DNA from: Streptomyces wedmorensis
Lineage (GTDB): Bacteria; Actinomycetota; Actinomycetes; Streptomycetales; Streptomycetaceae
Assembly (NCBI RefSeq): GCF_000716445.1
Contig: NZ_JNWK01000005.1
Location: forward strand, 124,001 to 188,000
Direction: 5' to 3'
Length of the DNA stretch: 64,000 nt
Positions 16,805-26,136 of this stretch are shown here, piece by piece (position 1 is the first letter of the stretch; each line of letters begins with the position of its first letter). The translations under genes and the position numbers were made by a program. The notes under the pieces are model-generated. The model made no database searches, was not told the DNA's origin, and saw nothing but the letters and a program-made list of their open reading frames with translations.

Positions 16805-17368
16805 ATGGCAGGGCAAGGCACCCTGGGTATCCACCTATTGGGGGCAGGTTTGATTCACATCGCTCTCAGCAAGATTCAGTATGTCGACCCGGAGGTAGAC
16901 CAGCTGGGCCGTGATCACGTCGGCTGGGACGAGAAAATGGGCGACGAAGCGCTCTTCCGCGCCAACCGGGGCTGCTGGGTCCTCGGTGAGCGGGCGGAGA
17001 AGGAACAGTACGCGCTGCTCTCCTACGACCGGGAAGTGCGCATGGCCATCGAGATCGACAGGCTGGTTCCAGTAGCCGGAGGCCGCAAGGCGATCGAGGG
17101 CAGGTTCCTCAAGGCCGGCGACGCGGTCTACGACGCCTACGTGAACAAGAAGACCCCCGCAGAGCCGGCCCGGAACCCGGTCACCTACTTCGACTCGCTG
17201 CACGACACCCGCCTGTGCGGGTGCGGCTGCGGCGAACCGGTCGCCGGCGGCTGGTTCCTGGCCGGCCACGACCAGAAGGCACTGCACGCCCGGGTCGCCA
17301 AGATCGGAACCGTCCGCGAGTTCCTTCACTGGTTCGACAACACCTACGTCGAGCCGACGGCCGAGTAA
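16805..17368 (+). CDS. Hypothetical protein with C-terminal Cys-rich knuckle
   Basis: Up to 187 residues; the start is uncertain. The ATG at 16805 has no ribosome site, and TTG 16850 preceded by GGGGGCAGG would give 172 residues beginning IHIALSKIQYVDPEVDQ. The C-terminus has RLCGCGCGEPVAGGWFLAGHDQ (CxCxC plus two His in part), a small metal-binding or zinc-knuckle-like motif seen in several mobile-element proteins, followed by VREFLHWFDNTYV. No membrane or signal segment. I do not recognise the full protein. It sits between the Tn3 remnant and a terminator, so it is probably island cargo. Confidence 0.55.
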   Translation: MAGQGTLGIHLLGAGLIHIALSKIQYVDPEVDQLGRDHVGWDEKMGDEALFRANRGCWVLGERAEKEQYALLSYDREVRMAIEIDRLVPVAGGRKAIEGRFLKAGDAVYDAYVNKKTPAEPARNPVTYFDSLHDTRLCGCGCGEPVAGGWFLAGHDQKALHARVAKIGTVREFLHWFDNTYVEPTAE

Positions 17369-17400
17369 CAGCTGAGCACACTCACCGCGTACCCCGGAAT

Positions 17401-17431
17401 CGCCTGAGGCCCGTGTGACGGGCCTCAGGCG
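17401..17431 (+). terminator. Hairpin terminator
   Basis: Perfect 13-bp stem CGCCTGAGGCCCG with loop TGTGA, followed by ATTCCTCT. It starts 32 bases after the stop of the gene ending at 17368. Confidence 0.8.
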
Positions 17432-17640
17432 ATTCCTCTGCACCAGCACAACAAGCACAAGGACCGCCATCGGCCGGCTCGGCCCCACTCTCGTATAGCT
17501 CCGGCGAGCAGACACGCAGCATCGAGTGACGGTCGAGGCTGGATTCAGCGCGAGGGCCAACGGTGCAGTGACTGACGGTAGCGATCGCGCCCGCCTGTAT
17601 GCTCCGCCTGCCGCAGAGCAGAACCCAAGAAGGGCCTTCC

Positions 17641-18099
17641 ATGAACAGACCGGCAGGAGCAACACTCTTCGGTCTCACCGCTGTTCTGATATCGACGTCC
17701 GCTTGCACCAGCAGCAGCGTCGAGAGGAACGGCTCGTCCACATCCCACGCACCTCGCCAGGTCCGGGGCGAGATCGAGACATCCCTCCACAAGGGGTTGT
17801 ACGGCGATACCCAGGGGGCATCGTGTGGCGATTCCCCGGGGTACTCCTGGGTTGCCGTCGGTCAGCCGGTCAAGGTGAGCGACGAACAGGGCAAGACCCT
17901 TGGTGTCGGGCGGATCGAGAATGGCTACATCAGGGGCGGATACTGCATCCTCAAGTTTCAGGTGCGGGTTCCCGCAGGGCCCCAGTTCTACAACTTGACC
18001 ATCGCGAGCTTTCCCACGATGCCCTACCAGGCCGACGAGCTCGACACCGCGCTCAACTTCTCTGACTACGGTGGTTCATTGACCCCTGTCCAGGGCTAG
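17641..18099 (+). CDS. Secreted lipoprotein, function unknown
   Basis: 152 residues from the ATG at 17641, with GAAGGGCC upstream. The signal peptide MNRPAGATLFGLTAVLISTS ends in a lipobox-like TSAC near residue 22, followed by a Ser/Asn-rich linker typical of lipoproteins. The mature domain has two further Cys residues about 45 apart (GASCGDSPGY and GGYCILKFQ), which could form a disulfide, and strand-rich sequence (SWVAVGQPVKVSD, YNLTIASF). I do not recognise the family. It lies inside the mobile island between a terminator and the integrase remnant. Confidence 0.65.
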   Translation: MNRPAGATLFGLTAVLISTSACTSSSVERNGSSTSHAPRQVRGEIETSLHKGLYGDTQGASCGDSPGYSWVAVGQPVKVSDEQGKTLGVGRIENGYIRGGYCILKFQVRVPAGPQFYNLTIASFPTMPYQADELDTALNFSDYGGSLTPVQG

Positions 18100-18135
18100 C
18101 AGCGGTCAGCGTGGGCTGAGCCGCCCCGGGCCAGC

Positions 18136-19109
18136 TCAGCGCGCAGTGCCTGCCGGGGCGAGCAGACTGGTGAGCTCGGCGATCGCTTCCGGGGACGGCT
18201 TGAAGCAGCGGCGGACGTTCTCCGGCTTCTTGTGCCTCGACTTCGCCATCAGCATCAGCAAGGAGGCGCCCTGCTCACCGAGGTGGGTCAGGGAGGAGTG
18301 GCGGTACTCGTGCAGATCCCAGCCTGTCCCGGGTCCGCGTACGGCCGTGTGCTCGTCGAGCAGGGCCCGGGCCTGCCCGTACGACAGCCGGGCGAAACCG
18401 GTGTCCGGGCAGACGTCGCGTGGGCTGACGACCTTGCCGGGCCCCGGGCGGCGGTGGGTGACGAACACCGGTCCGCGGGTGCGGCCCCTCAGCAGGCGGG
18501 GCAGGAGCCGGGCGGTGCCGGCGTCCCGGTACACGATCTCCAGCACGTAGTCCTCGCGGGCCTGGCCCCGGCGGCGGGTCTTGGTCCGGGCGCCCTTCGC
18601 CTAGACCGGGCAGAGGCGCCCGGCGAAGTCCAGATCCTCGATGTTCACGCCCAGGATCTCCTCCGCCCGACCCGAGGTCTCGAAGAACATCCGCCACAGC
18701 GTCTTCTCCCTCAGGTGGACCTCGCGGCGGGCGATCAGCCGGTCGACGGCCATCTTCGAGCGGGCCGGGGTCTCGGAGTCCGGTACCGCCAGCCGCTTCG
18801 CCCAGGCCGGGACGTCGGACCCTCGTACCCGCGCTCGGAGCACCAGCCCGTCCAGGACAGCACGGCGCCGCGTCGGGCGTTCCAGGTGTTCACCGCCGAG
18901 CGGCCCCACAGCAGCTTCAGCGCCTCGCCGATCTCGGCGTCCTCCACCGAGGCCAGCGGCCGGCCCTCACCGAGTCGCTCGGCGGTCTTCCCCACGGCGA
19001 TGCCGTAGTTCCGGACGGTGTTCGGGTTGCCGAGCGAGTCGAGGAACAGGTCGGCCGCAGTCCGGACGGTCACTGCCTTTCCGATCGGCAGCTGAAGGAG
19101 TGTGGGCAC
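18136..19109 (-). pseudogene. Tyrosine recombinase/integrase, broken by a frameshift and a stop
   Basis: The N-terminal part (MPTLLQLPIGKAVTVRTAAD, core-binding domain) runs in one frame to [10 protein letters not shown] lost base near 18819 shifts the next part ([12 protein letters not shown], then [16 protein letters not shown] with the catalytic Arg). A TAG at 18601-18603 interrupts, and the frame resumes to [15 protein letters not shown] and the C-terminus. The catalytic box R...HxxR (HEYRHSS) is still legible, and the final nucleophilic Tyr is not obvious. It is the C-terminal-most gene of its own frame and likely the relic integrase of the island. Confidence 0.8.
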
Positions 19110-19220
19110 TGAATCCTCGGCGAGCAGGCCATGGCCACCTTGAAGGGCTGGCGCCTCCTACGAAAGCTCCGTTGCGGCACCAACCGCATCACCGCGATCG
19201 TCCAGGCTGTCCTCGTCCTT

Positions 19221-19240
19221 CATCACGCCTCGGCGTGATG
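19221..19240. promoter_or_regulatory. Perfect 20-bp inverted repeat in a gene-free stretch
   Basis: CATCACGCCTCGGCGTGATG has 9-bp arms around two bases. It lies in the 335-bp gap 19110-19444 between the integrase remnant and the MFS gene. I see no gene in that gap, only short unconvincing frames. It could be a short terminator for the minus-strand MFS gene or an operator. Confidence 0.45.
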
Positions 19241-19444
19241 TTGGAAAAGGCGCACTGATCCTCGCCCCGGGCACCGGTCGAACGCAGCATCGCGCGGCTC
19301 GAGTCCTGGCGAATCCTCCGCAGAGCCCGCTGCAGCCCCACCGCATGACCACCATCGCCGCAGCCATCCTCACCCTGGAACGCCAACGCTGAGAATGCCC
19401 ACTGGTCCACGCCACACGGGAGGCTCCTGGCACCTACTCCCTGG

Positions 19445-20695
19445 TCAGCTCGTCGCTTCCGCAGCAACGCCCGGCTGCGGCCGGGTCCGCATGCCCCAGC
19501 GGGCAAGAGATGGGCCAGCAGCACCCAGCATCGCGAAGAACAACGCCAGCAGCAGCCAGCCCGCCGTGCCGAGGCCGAGCACCACCGTGGTGAGGATCGC
19601 GGGGGCAAGAGCCTGGCCCGCGTTGAAGCCGAGGCCGAGGACACCTTGGTACTGGCCCTGGGCATGGTCAGGGGCAAGACCGAAACCCAGGGCGAAACAC
19701 GCCGAGGACTCCCAGACCTCTGCCAGGCTATGGACGAAGATCGCGGCCAGGACCAGTCCTGCTGCCGCCCAGACCGGGGTGTACGCCGCCAGCGCCATCA
19801 TCGGGCAGCTGACGAGGAAGAGCAGTCCCGCAGTGCGAAACGCCCTGCCGCCGTCGTACGGGGTCTCGATACGGGAGCCGATCCTGGTCTGCATCAGTAC
19901 GCAGAAGGCGGAATTGACTGCGAACAGCGCGGCCACCGTCCAGCGCGGCGTTTCGGTGTGCTCGGAGATCCAGATCGGCAGGAGCAGGGAGACCACCGGG
20001 TACTGCAGTCCCATGGCCCCGTAGAGGGCGGTGAACGTCAGGAACGGACGGTCCGCGAAGACGAGCCAGCGCCTCTGCCGCGGCGGCGCTGGCAGCGCCG
20101 GATAGCGGGGCAGCAGAAGCAGAAGCACCGCGCACAGGGCGAAGCTCGCCGCGTTGCCGAGAATCAGCGTGACATAGGCGCCACGGGTGTCCGCGGCCAG
20201 CGCCAGCCCGGCACCCACCGTTCCCAGGATGACGCCCAGGTTGACGAAGGTGCGCAGCTTCGCCCGGAACATGGCCGGTCGCTCACCCCCGACCCGGGCC
20301 ACCAGAGCCCCCCACGCCGCCCCTCCGACCGCCGCGGCGATCTGGTCGACCGTCGCGATGATCGTGAGCGCGGCCCAGCTCTCGACGAGGACGAGTGCCG
20401 CCATTGATACCGCCTGGACCGTGAGGGCCAGCATCATGATCACGCGTGCGCCGCGCCGGTCAGCGAGATGACCCCCAGGTATCCCCGCGCACAAGCCGAT
20501 CACTCCGGCGATGGTGAGCGCGGCGCCGACCTGCACCGCAGGCAGGCCCACGACCAAGGTGAAATAGAGCGCCGACGCCGCGTTGAACAGACCATTGCCG
20601 ACCCGGTTGACGAAACTGGCGGCGACCAGCACGCGCTCCGGCCCACTGTCCCCCGCCATCCGGCCTATTCGGCCTGCTAAACCGCCCTTGATCAT
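19445..20695 (-). CDS. MFS transporter, 12 TM
   Basis: 416 residues from the ATG at 20693-20695 (MAGDSGPERV at residue 13 is an alternative start). About 12 hydrophobic segments, with the loop 2-3 motif GGHLADRRGARVIMM. It resembles single-component drug or metabolite exporters of the MFS. It is intact although flanked by broken mobile-element genes. Divergent from the serine recombinase with 62 bp between starts. Substrate unknown. Confidence 0.8.
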   Translation of the reverse strand: MIKGGLAGRIGRMAGDSGPERVLVAASFVNRVGNGLFNAASALYFTLVVGLPAVQVGAALTIAGVIGLCAGIPGGHLADRRGARVIMMLALTVQAVSMAALVLVESWAALTIIATVDQIAAAVGGAAWGALVARVGGERPAMFRAKLRTFVNLGVILGTVGAGLALAADTRGAYVTLILGNAASFALCAVLLLLLPRYPALPAPPRQRRWLVFADRPFLTFTALYGAMGLQYPVVSLLLPIWISEHTETPRWTVAALFAVNSAFCVLMQTRIGSRIETPYDGGRAFRTAGLLFLVSCPMMALAAYTPVWAAAGLVLAAIFVHSLAEVWESSACFALGFGLAPDHAQGQYQGVLGLGFNAGQALAPAILTTVVLGLGTAGWLLLALFFAMLGAAGPSLARWGMRTRPQPGVAAEATS

Positions 20696-20757
20696 GGACC
20701 GTAGGCTAACAGCGCCGCAGAACCCGCCGCAGTCGTACGACGTGCCTCCACGATCAC

Positions 20758-21687
20758 ATGATCATCCGTGGGTGGTGCGTTGACCACTTGAGGGTGCCGG
20801 TGTCGACCGACCGGCAAAACCTCGTCCTGGCCGAGGCCGGGATCGAAGGCCCGGTCGTCTTCGAGGAACAGGCCGGCACCTCCAGCCGCCTCCATCCCCT
20901 TGAGCGGCCGAAGTTCGGCGAACTGCTCGCCTACGCCCGGCCGGGCGACACCGTGCACATCTCCGAGATGCTCCGCCTCGTACGCGGCACCGGGCACATC
21001 CTCGACGTGCTCGACGTCCTCCACCGCGACCAGGTCGCGCTGCGCATCCACGACGGCGCGTTCTCCGCCCTGGACCTCACCGCCCGCCACCCCCGCACCG
21101 GCGAACTGCTGTCCACCGTGAAGTTCATGGTGCAGACCCTCGCCGCCGCCGGCGAACTCCAGCGCGGCCTCCAGCGCGAGCTGACCTACGACGGACTGCG
21201 GGCCGCCGAGGCCAAGGGCAGCAAAGGCGGACGCCGCCCGGCCGTCCCGGCCGACAGGACCGACGCCGTGCGCACCGCGTACCTGGAGGGCCTCTCCATC
21301 GCCGCCCTCGCCCGCGACCACGGCGTCAGCCGCGGCGCCATCCGCACCGCCGTCGCCGATCTCCTGCCCGACCACACCGCCACCGAGGAGGACGCCCCGG
21401 TCCCGGAGCTGTCGGTCGTCCTCGACATGCCCGGCAAGGTCGCCGACTTCCTCCGGGCCGCCGACTTGGAACCTGCCGAGCGTGTCGCGCTCGACCAAGG
21501 GGTGGCCGTACGACGCGGCCAGGGCTACACCCTGCGCGTCAGCGCCGTCCCGGCCGTGCACCGACAGCTCCTCGCCCGCTGCCAGCCGCTCGACGGCAGC
21601 CAGGGTCTCCCCGCAGTCCCGGCCCAGCGCAAGGCCCGCCGCGAGTACGAGAACCGCGTCAGCACCCTCGCGCCGACCGGACCATAA
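20758..21687 (+). CDS. Serine recombinase/resolvase-like protein with altered N-terminus
   Basis: About 300 residues. The segment LRVPVSTDRQNLVLAEAGIEG matches the resolvase start (usually LRVSTDRQ-x4-RQ-x6-AGI) but lacks several residues after the nucleophilic Ser motif and has a Pro-Val insertion. Downstream, RPKFGELLAYARPGDTVHISEMLRLVR and HDGAFSALDL fit the catalytic domain, and GGRRPAVPAD, then IAALARDHGVSRGAIRTAV, is the C-terminal helix-turn-helix. A further 100 residues of unknown function follow. The start is uncertain: no ribosome site precedes ATG 20758. The catalytic domain may be inactive. Confidence 0.7.
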   Translation: MIIRGWCVDHLRVPVSTDRQNLVLAEAGIEGPVVFEEQAGTSSRLHPLERPKFGELLAYARPGDTVHISEMLRLVRGTGHILDVLDVLHRDQVALRIHDGAFSALDLTARHPRTGELLSTVKFMVQTLAAAGELQRGLQRELTYDGLRAAEAKGSKGGRRPAVPADRTDAVRTAYLEGLSIAALARDHGVSRGAIRTAVADLLPDHTATEEDAPVPELSVVLDMPGKVADFLRAADLEPAERVALDQGVAVRRGQGYTLRVSAVPAVHRQLLARCQPLDGSQGLPAVPAQRKARREYENRVSTLAPTGP

Positions 21688-21763
21688 TCGTTCTCGCCGG
21701 GATTTCCTGTACCCCGACTACTCACACCCGAAGGCCCAGCACTAGATACCAATCCCACCAAGC

Positions 21764-21800
21764 CCGAGCGGGGGCAGGTCGTTGACCTGCCCCCGCTCGG
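21764..21800 (+). terminator. Strong hairpin terminator after the recombinase
   Basis: Perfect 17-bp arms (CCGAGCGGGGGCAGGTC and its complement) around the loop GTT. It starts 77 bases after the recombinase stop. Confidence 0.85.
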
Positions 21801-21848
21801 CTGCGGTACGACGCCTACCGCCGAGGACTGTCAGATGCGCCTGGCACG

Positions 21849-22391
21849 ATGCCCGGCATGAGCCCGACACCAGAGTTGACACAGAGGACCCTGACCGCAC
21901 GTGGCTTCCGCGGCTTCGTACCGTTCCGTGAACTGCCCGGCAGCAACGTCCCCACCGGGCACGGAATCTACGTGGTGATGCGCACGGACACCTCGCCCCC
22001 GTCGTTCCTTCCCACCAGCCCTGCCGGGCACCTCAAGGGCCGCGACCCGTCCGTGACCGCCGACAAGCTCGGCGATGCCTGGGTGGACGGAGCAACGGTC
22101 GTGTACATCGGCAAGGCCGCGGGTCAGGACGGACTGAACCAGAGGCTTGCCGACTACCGCCGCCACGGCACCGGTCTGCTGGCCGGCCACTGGGGCGGAC
22201 GCTACATCTGGCAGCTGGCCGACTCGGACGCACTGCTCGTCGCCTGGCGGCCGATGACCGAGGAAGACCCGGGTGAGGCCGAGCAGGACCTGATCGACGA
22301 GTTCAAAGAACTCCACGGAGGAGCTCTGCCCTTCGCCAACCTCAGGAACAACGCCCGAAAGACTCCGGAGACAGGCGCCGGCATCGACTAA
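21849..22391 (+). CDS. GIY-YIG nuclease-like protein
   Basis: 180 residues (an in-frame ATG at 21858 would give 177; no clear ribosome site decides). HGIYVVMRT near residue 40 and [19 protein letters not shown] near residue 83 supply the two halves of the GIY-YIG core, with YIGKA close to the YVGKT-like form. The Arg two turns later and [16 protein letters not shown] agree with the family. A Glu-rich C-terminal region ([20 protein letters not shown]) holds a candidate metal-binding Glu, then [12 protein letters not shown]. Stand-alone members are often linked to mobile elements or phage. Last gene of the island. Confidence 0.7.
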   Translation: MPGMSPTPELTQRTLTARGFRGFVPFRELPGSNVPTGHGIYVVMRTDTSPPSFLPTSPAGHLKGRDPSVTADKLGDAWVDGATVVYIGKAAGQDGLNQRLADYRRHGTGLLAGHWGGRYIWQLADSDALLVAWRPMTEEDPGEAEQDLIDEFKELHGGALPFANLRNNARKTPETGAGID

Positions 22392-22552
22392 TCCCGGTCT
22401 CCCTGTACCGCTCAGGGGCCGCGCGCCACCGGCCGCGACCCATGGGTGGCACAGGGAGATGATCATGGCCCCGCCGAGCAGCACTCTGATTCACCAAGAT
22501 CATCCCGTGCGGACTCGCCTCGTCGGCACCCCTGCTACACGTGCACCAGGCG

Positions 22553-23378
22553 TTACGAAGCGGGAGGCGTGCGCAGCGGTGTGCGGCCAACCTGCCCGTC
22601 GGCGAGTCGGACCCCGCGCACCCGGCCGCGTCCGGTCAGGATCCCGGTGACCGCCGTGTGGAAGCGGACCTCGCCGCCGGCGGCGAGGAACGAGTCGGGG
22701 AGCGCGCTGGACATGGCCTGCGAACCGCCCCTGACGTGCCAGGGCTTGAACTCCAGGTAGGCGAAGAGCGTGATGGCCAGGTCCTGGAAGGCGAGCCGGG
22801 ACGGCGGTTGTCCGAGGTACGTCCAGTAGGTGGCGAGGACCGACTTGAGGCCCGGGTCGTCGAAGTGCTCGTCGAGGACGTCCCCGAGCGGGCGCAGGCC
22901 CTGCCGGAAGAGGACCGGGGCGATGTCGTCGCCCGGCATCCCGCGCATCGCCGCGATCTGCCAGAAGGCGACGTCCCGCAGCAGCCGGAAGAAGCGCTCG
23001 ACGCGGTCCCGGTTGCTGGGAACGCCTCCTCCAGCGCGTCGGCGGCCCCGGCCCAGTCCGCCGGGACGGTCACGTCGTGGCGGCCGGGGACGACGGCCCG
23101 GTAGAGGTCCTCCTCCTGGACGAAGTCGATCCGGTCGGAGACGCCCGGCTTGTCGGAGAGCCCCCGCAGGGTGAACCCTGGCCTTCCAGGCCGACCCCGG
23201 ACAGCTGGTGCAGGGCGACCTCGAACTCGTACCGGCCGCGCCGGAAGGAGGTGGCGCAGCCGCCCGGCACGTTGTGCCGCTCGACGAGCAGGGTGCGGAT
23301 CCCGGCCCGCTGGAGCGTGGCGGCGGCGGTGAGTCCGGCGTTGCCGGCGCCGATCACGACGACATCGACGTCGGTCAC
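22553..23378 (-). pseudogene. FAD-dependent phytoene-desaturase-like oxidoreductase, frameshifted and truncated
   Basis: The GTG at 23376-23378 overlaps the SnoaL-like gene's stop (GTGA). The start MTDVDVVVIGAGNAGLTAAA is a clear FAD Rossmann fold, then VERHNVPGGCATSF. A base lost near 23177 shifts the frame to FTLRGLSDKPGVSDRIDF, and another near 23019 shifts it to MRGMPGDDIAPVLFRQGLRP and WHVRGGSQAMSSALPDSFLA. The frame ends in DGQVGRTPLRTPP just after the expected FAD-domain return, so about half of the usual ~500 residues are missing at the C-terminus next to the mobile island. Probably non-functional, unless the indels are sequencing errors. Confidence 0.75.
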
Positions 23379-23830
23379 GCGCCGGCGGCCTCCGCGGTGT
23401 CGGTCGCCTCCGTGGCGGCGGGGGTGTCGGCCGCCTGCGCGGCACCCGCGGCCTCGCGGGCGATCCGGTCGAACTGGGCCCCCATGGCCGCGGCGAGCGC
23501 CTGGGCGGCGGAGAGCGGCCGGACCATGACGGTGAAGTCGTCGATCCTGCCGTCCTCGTCGAAGTGGAGGAAGTCGCAGCCCTGGATCCGCTTGCCGTCC
23601 ACGGTGGCCGTGAAGACGAAGGCGTGGTCGCGGCCGTCCGGGTTCGCGATCTCCCGCTCGTAGGCGAAGTCCTCGAAGACGCGCATCACGCCTCGGAGGA
23701 TCGCCGCGGTGATCGCCTTGCCGGGGTACGGCTTGAAGGCGACGGGGCTGGTGAAGACGACGTCGTCGGCGAGGAGGGCCTCGATCGCGGCCTCGTCGCG
23801 GTTCTCCACGGCCTTGCGGAAGGGATGCAC
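23375..23830 (-). CDS. SnoaL/NTF2-like protein
   Basis: 151 residues from the GTG at 23828-23830, with AGAGG nine bases upstream. HPFRKAVENRDEAAIEALLADDVVFTSPVAFKPY (quoted in part) and IQGCDFLHFDEDGRIDDFTV show the cone-shaped SnoaL-like/NTF2 fold. The C-terminal 30 residues are Ala/Thr-rich and probably disordered. Such proteins are polyketide cyclases, isomerases or stress proteins; without catalytic-residue comparison I cannot say which. It is first of a two-gene operon with the FAD oxidoreductase and sits under a promoter with a MarR-like operator. Confidence 0.75.
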   Translation of the reverse strand: MHPFRKAVENRDEAAIEALLADDVVFTSPVAFKPYPGKAITAAILRGVMRVFEDFAYEREIANPDGRDHAFVFTATVDGKRIQGCDFLHFDEDGRIDDFTVMVRPLSAAQALAAAMGAQFDRIAREAAGAAQAADTPAATEATDTAEAAGA

Positions 23831-23844
23831 GGGAACACCTCTAG

Positions 23845-23882
23845 TCAATTAATTGAATAGACGCATCGGAGGGTACGAGCAA
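23845..23882 (-). promoter_or_regulatory. Promoter with overlapping MarR-type operator
   Basis: On the minus strand TTGCTC (23877-23882) and TATTCA (23854-23859) are separated by exactly 17 bases. The perfect palindrome TCAATTAATTGA (23845-23856) overlaps the -10 and the expected transcription start, 15 bases before the GTG. This layout suits a small dimeric repressor such as a MarR protein. No MarR gene is in the window. Confidence 0.7.
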
Positions 23883-23978
23883 TCCGGCCAGGTGTCTATA
23901 CTCGCTTCCGCGACTAATCAAGAATGCGACCCTCAAGGGACGGGAAGCCCGCACGGCTCCAGGAAAGAGGCCCTGCCC

Positions 23979-24752
23979 ATGACCGCCACACCCGTTCGCT
24001 TCGCGCGCTTCGTGGCCCTCGGCGACAGCCAGACGGAGGGCGTCGGCGACGGCGACGACACCACGGGCCTGCGCGGCTGGGCCGACCGCCTCGCCGAGCA
24101 CCTGGCACGGCACGAGCCCGGTCTGCACTACGCCAACCTGGCCGTCCGGGGTCGCGTCGCACGCCAGGTCCACGCCGAACAGCTCGCGCCGGCGCTCGCG
24201 CTGCGACCCGACCTGGCGACCGTGGTGGCCGGGGTCAACGACCTGCTGCGGCCCCGCTTCGACGCCGACGAGGTCGCCGGCCACCTGGAGGCGATGTTCG
24301 CGGCGCTCACCGCCGGCGGAGCGCGCGTCGCCACCCTCACCTTCCCCGACGTCACCCGCCTCATGCCCCTGGCCAGGCCCGTACGCCACCGCGTCACCGC
24401 CCTCAACGACCGCATCCGCGCGGCCGCGCGACGGCACGGCGTGATCGTCGTGGAGACCGGTCACCACGAGGTCGTGACCGACCCCCGGCTGTGGAGCCGG
24501 GACCGGCTGCACGCCAGTCCGATCGGCCACGAGCGCATCGCCGCCGCCGTCGCCCACACCCTCGCCCTGCCCGACAGCGACGACTCCTGGGCGCACCCCC
24601 TGCCCACCCCGCCCGGCCCCGGCGACGTCACCGGCGAACTGCGCTGGGCCGCCGAGTTCCTGGGCCCCTGGCTCGGACGCCGACTGCGCGGCCACTCCTC
24701 CGGCGACGACCGCACCGCCAAGCGCCCCGACCTCACCCCGCTCCGCGCCTAG
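23979..24752 (+). CDS. SGNH-family esterase/lipase
   Basis: 257 residues after AGGAAAGAGG. The four SGNH blocks are visible: block I ALGDSQTEGVG near residue 14 (nucleophile Ser), block III VVAGVNDLLRP near residue 83 (Asn), and block V DRLHASPIGHERIA near residue 175 (Asp and His); block II Gly is in NLAVRGR. No signal peptide, so it should act in the cytosol. Proteins of this size deacylate small esters or carbohydrate acyl groups. The substrate is unknown. It is a single gene divergent from the SnoaL-like operon. Confidence 0.85.
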   Translation: MTATPVRFARFVALGDSQTEGVGDGDDTTGLRGWADRLAEHLARHEPGLHYANLAVRGRVARQVHAEQLAPALALRPDLATVVAGVNDLLRPRFDADEVAGHLEAMFAALTAGGARVATLTFPDVTRLMPLARPVRHRVTALNDRIRAAARRHGVIVVETGHHEVVTDPRLWSRDRLHASPIGHERIAAAVAHTLALPDSDDSWAHPLPTPPGPGDVTGELRWAAEFLGPWLGRRLRGHSSGDDRTAKRPDLTPLRA

Positions 24753-24947
24753 GGCCTGTCCGGCGGATCAGGGCCGGCCCGATCGGCCCTCAGGGCATCG
24801 GACGGCTGTGCCGCGTCCACCGGCGTACGGGGACACCCGGGGAGACAAGCAGGCTACCGGTGCGTAACCTCTTGGCCTCGCCCGTGCCGGACGGGCGGGG
24901 CACGCCCCGCCCGAGCCGCCCGAGCCGCTCGAGACGGAGTCACAGCG

Positions 24948-26136
24948 ATGGTGTCACCCCACGAGTCGTTCGCCCGTGAGCCGTGGTACGAACTCCCCGC
25001 GGAGCCGGCCGCCTTGATCCGGCCGCGGATCGACGGGATCGCCACCGACATGGTCGACGCCATCCGCGCGGAGGTCGCCGTGTACCGCCGCCCCGTCGAC
25101 TCCGCCGTCGACCGGGACCTGCCGAGTCGATCCGGCGGGCGATGCACCAGTTCGCCGAGCTCACCGAGCGCCCCGACAGCCCGCAGGACCACCACAGCCG
25201 CCACTTCCGGCGCACCTGGGCCGCGTCGAGTTCCTCAACGGCCGTACGACCGGCGGACTCCAGGCCGCGTTCCGGGTGGGCGCCCGCGTGGGCGGCCGCC
25301 GGTACGCCGAACTCGTACACGCCGCGGCCCTGCCTCCCGACCTCGTCCTGCCCCTCCACGAGGCCGTGCTGGTCCACATCAACGCGCTGTCCAACGAGTC
25401 CGTCAAAGGGTTCCTCGCGGCGCAGCTGCGCTCCGAGGGCGAGCGGAAACGGGCTCGCCGCGCGCTCGTCGAGCGACTGCTCGAAACGCCGTGGAGCGGC
25501 CGGCGTCCCCCGCTCGCCGCGCTCACCTCCCTCGCGGGGCCGGCGGGTTGGGCGCTGCCGCGGACCGTCGCGGTCGCCCTCGTCCGGCCGGGCGGGCGGG
25601 CGTCCCCGGAACGGACGACGACCTCCTCGTGTCGCACCGGGGGAACGACGCCGTGGTGATCGTCCCGGAGCCGGACACCAGCGGCCTCGTGGAGCGGCTG
25701 CGGCTCGCCGTCCACGCCCGGGCCGCCGCGCTCGGCCCAGCCGTCGGCCTCCGGGAGGCGTGGCTCTCGCTGCAGTGCGCCAGGCTCGCCCTCGACCGCC
25801 GGGCGAAGGACGAGCACGGCCTCTTCGTACGCGCCGAGGACGAACTGGCGGAGCTCCACCTGCTCCGGGGCGCGCCGATCGGACGCCTCCTCGACCGGCG
25901 TGTGCTCGCCGCCTTCGCCGGACTGCCCCGGGGGCGGGCGACCCGCCTCGCCGAGACGCTGGAGGCCCTGCCGGCGTCCTGGGTCCGGACGGCGCCGGAG
26001 GTGGCACAGGCCCTGGGCATCCACCCCCAGACCGCACGGCAGCGGCTCCGCCGTCTCGACGCGCTGTTCGGCGACCGCCTCAGCGACTCCGACTTCCGCT
26101 TCGAGGCCTTGTTGGCCCTCCGCACAAGGGCCTTGA
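24948..26136 (+). pseudogene. PucR/CdaR-type regulator with three frameshifts and no clear stop
   Basis: Pieces of one protein lie in three frames: MVSPHESFAREPWYELPAE to SAVDRDL; ESIRRAMHQFAELTERPD to HSRHFR; GARVGGRRYAELVHAAALPP to VRPGGRA; and DDDLLVSHRGNDAVVIVPEP through the PucR helix-turn-helix TAPEVAQALGIHPQTARQRL. The joints, near 25112, 25213 and 25610, each look like a single missing base. After the helix-turn-helix (ends about residue 400) the frame has no stop and runs on into the lipase region, so the true end is also shifted, probably at the TGA near 26134. The family senses small ligands through its N-terminal domain. Confidence 0.7.

Noticed and set aside
24753..24793. GGGCCTGTCCGGCGGATCA after the SGNH gene
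   Set aside because: It resembles a sequence I associate with Streptomyces insertion-element ends, but no mate or transposase was found, so I do not call an element.
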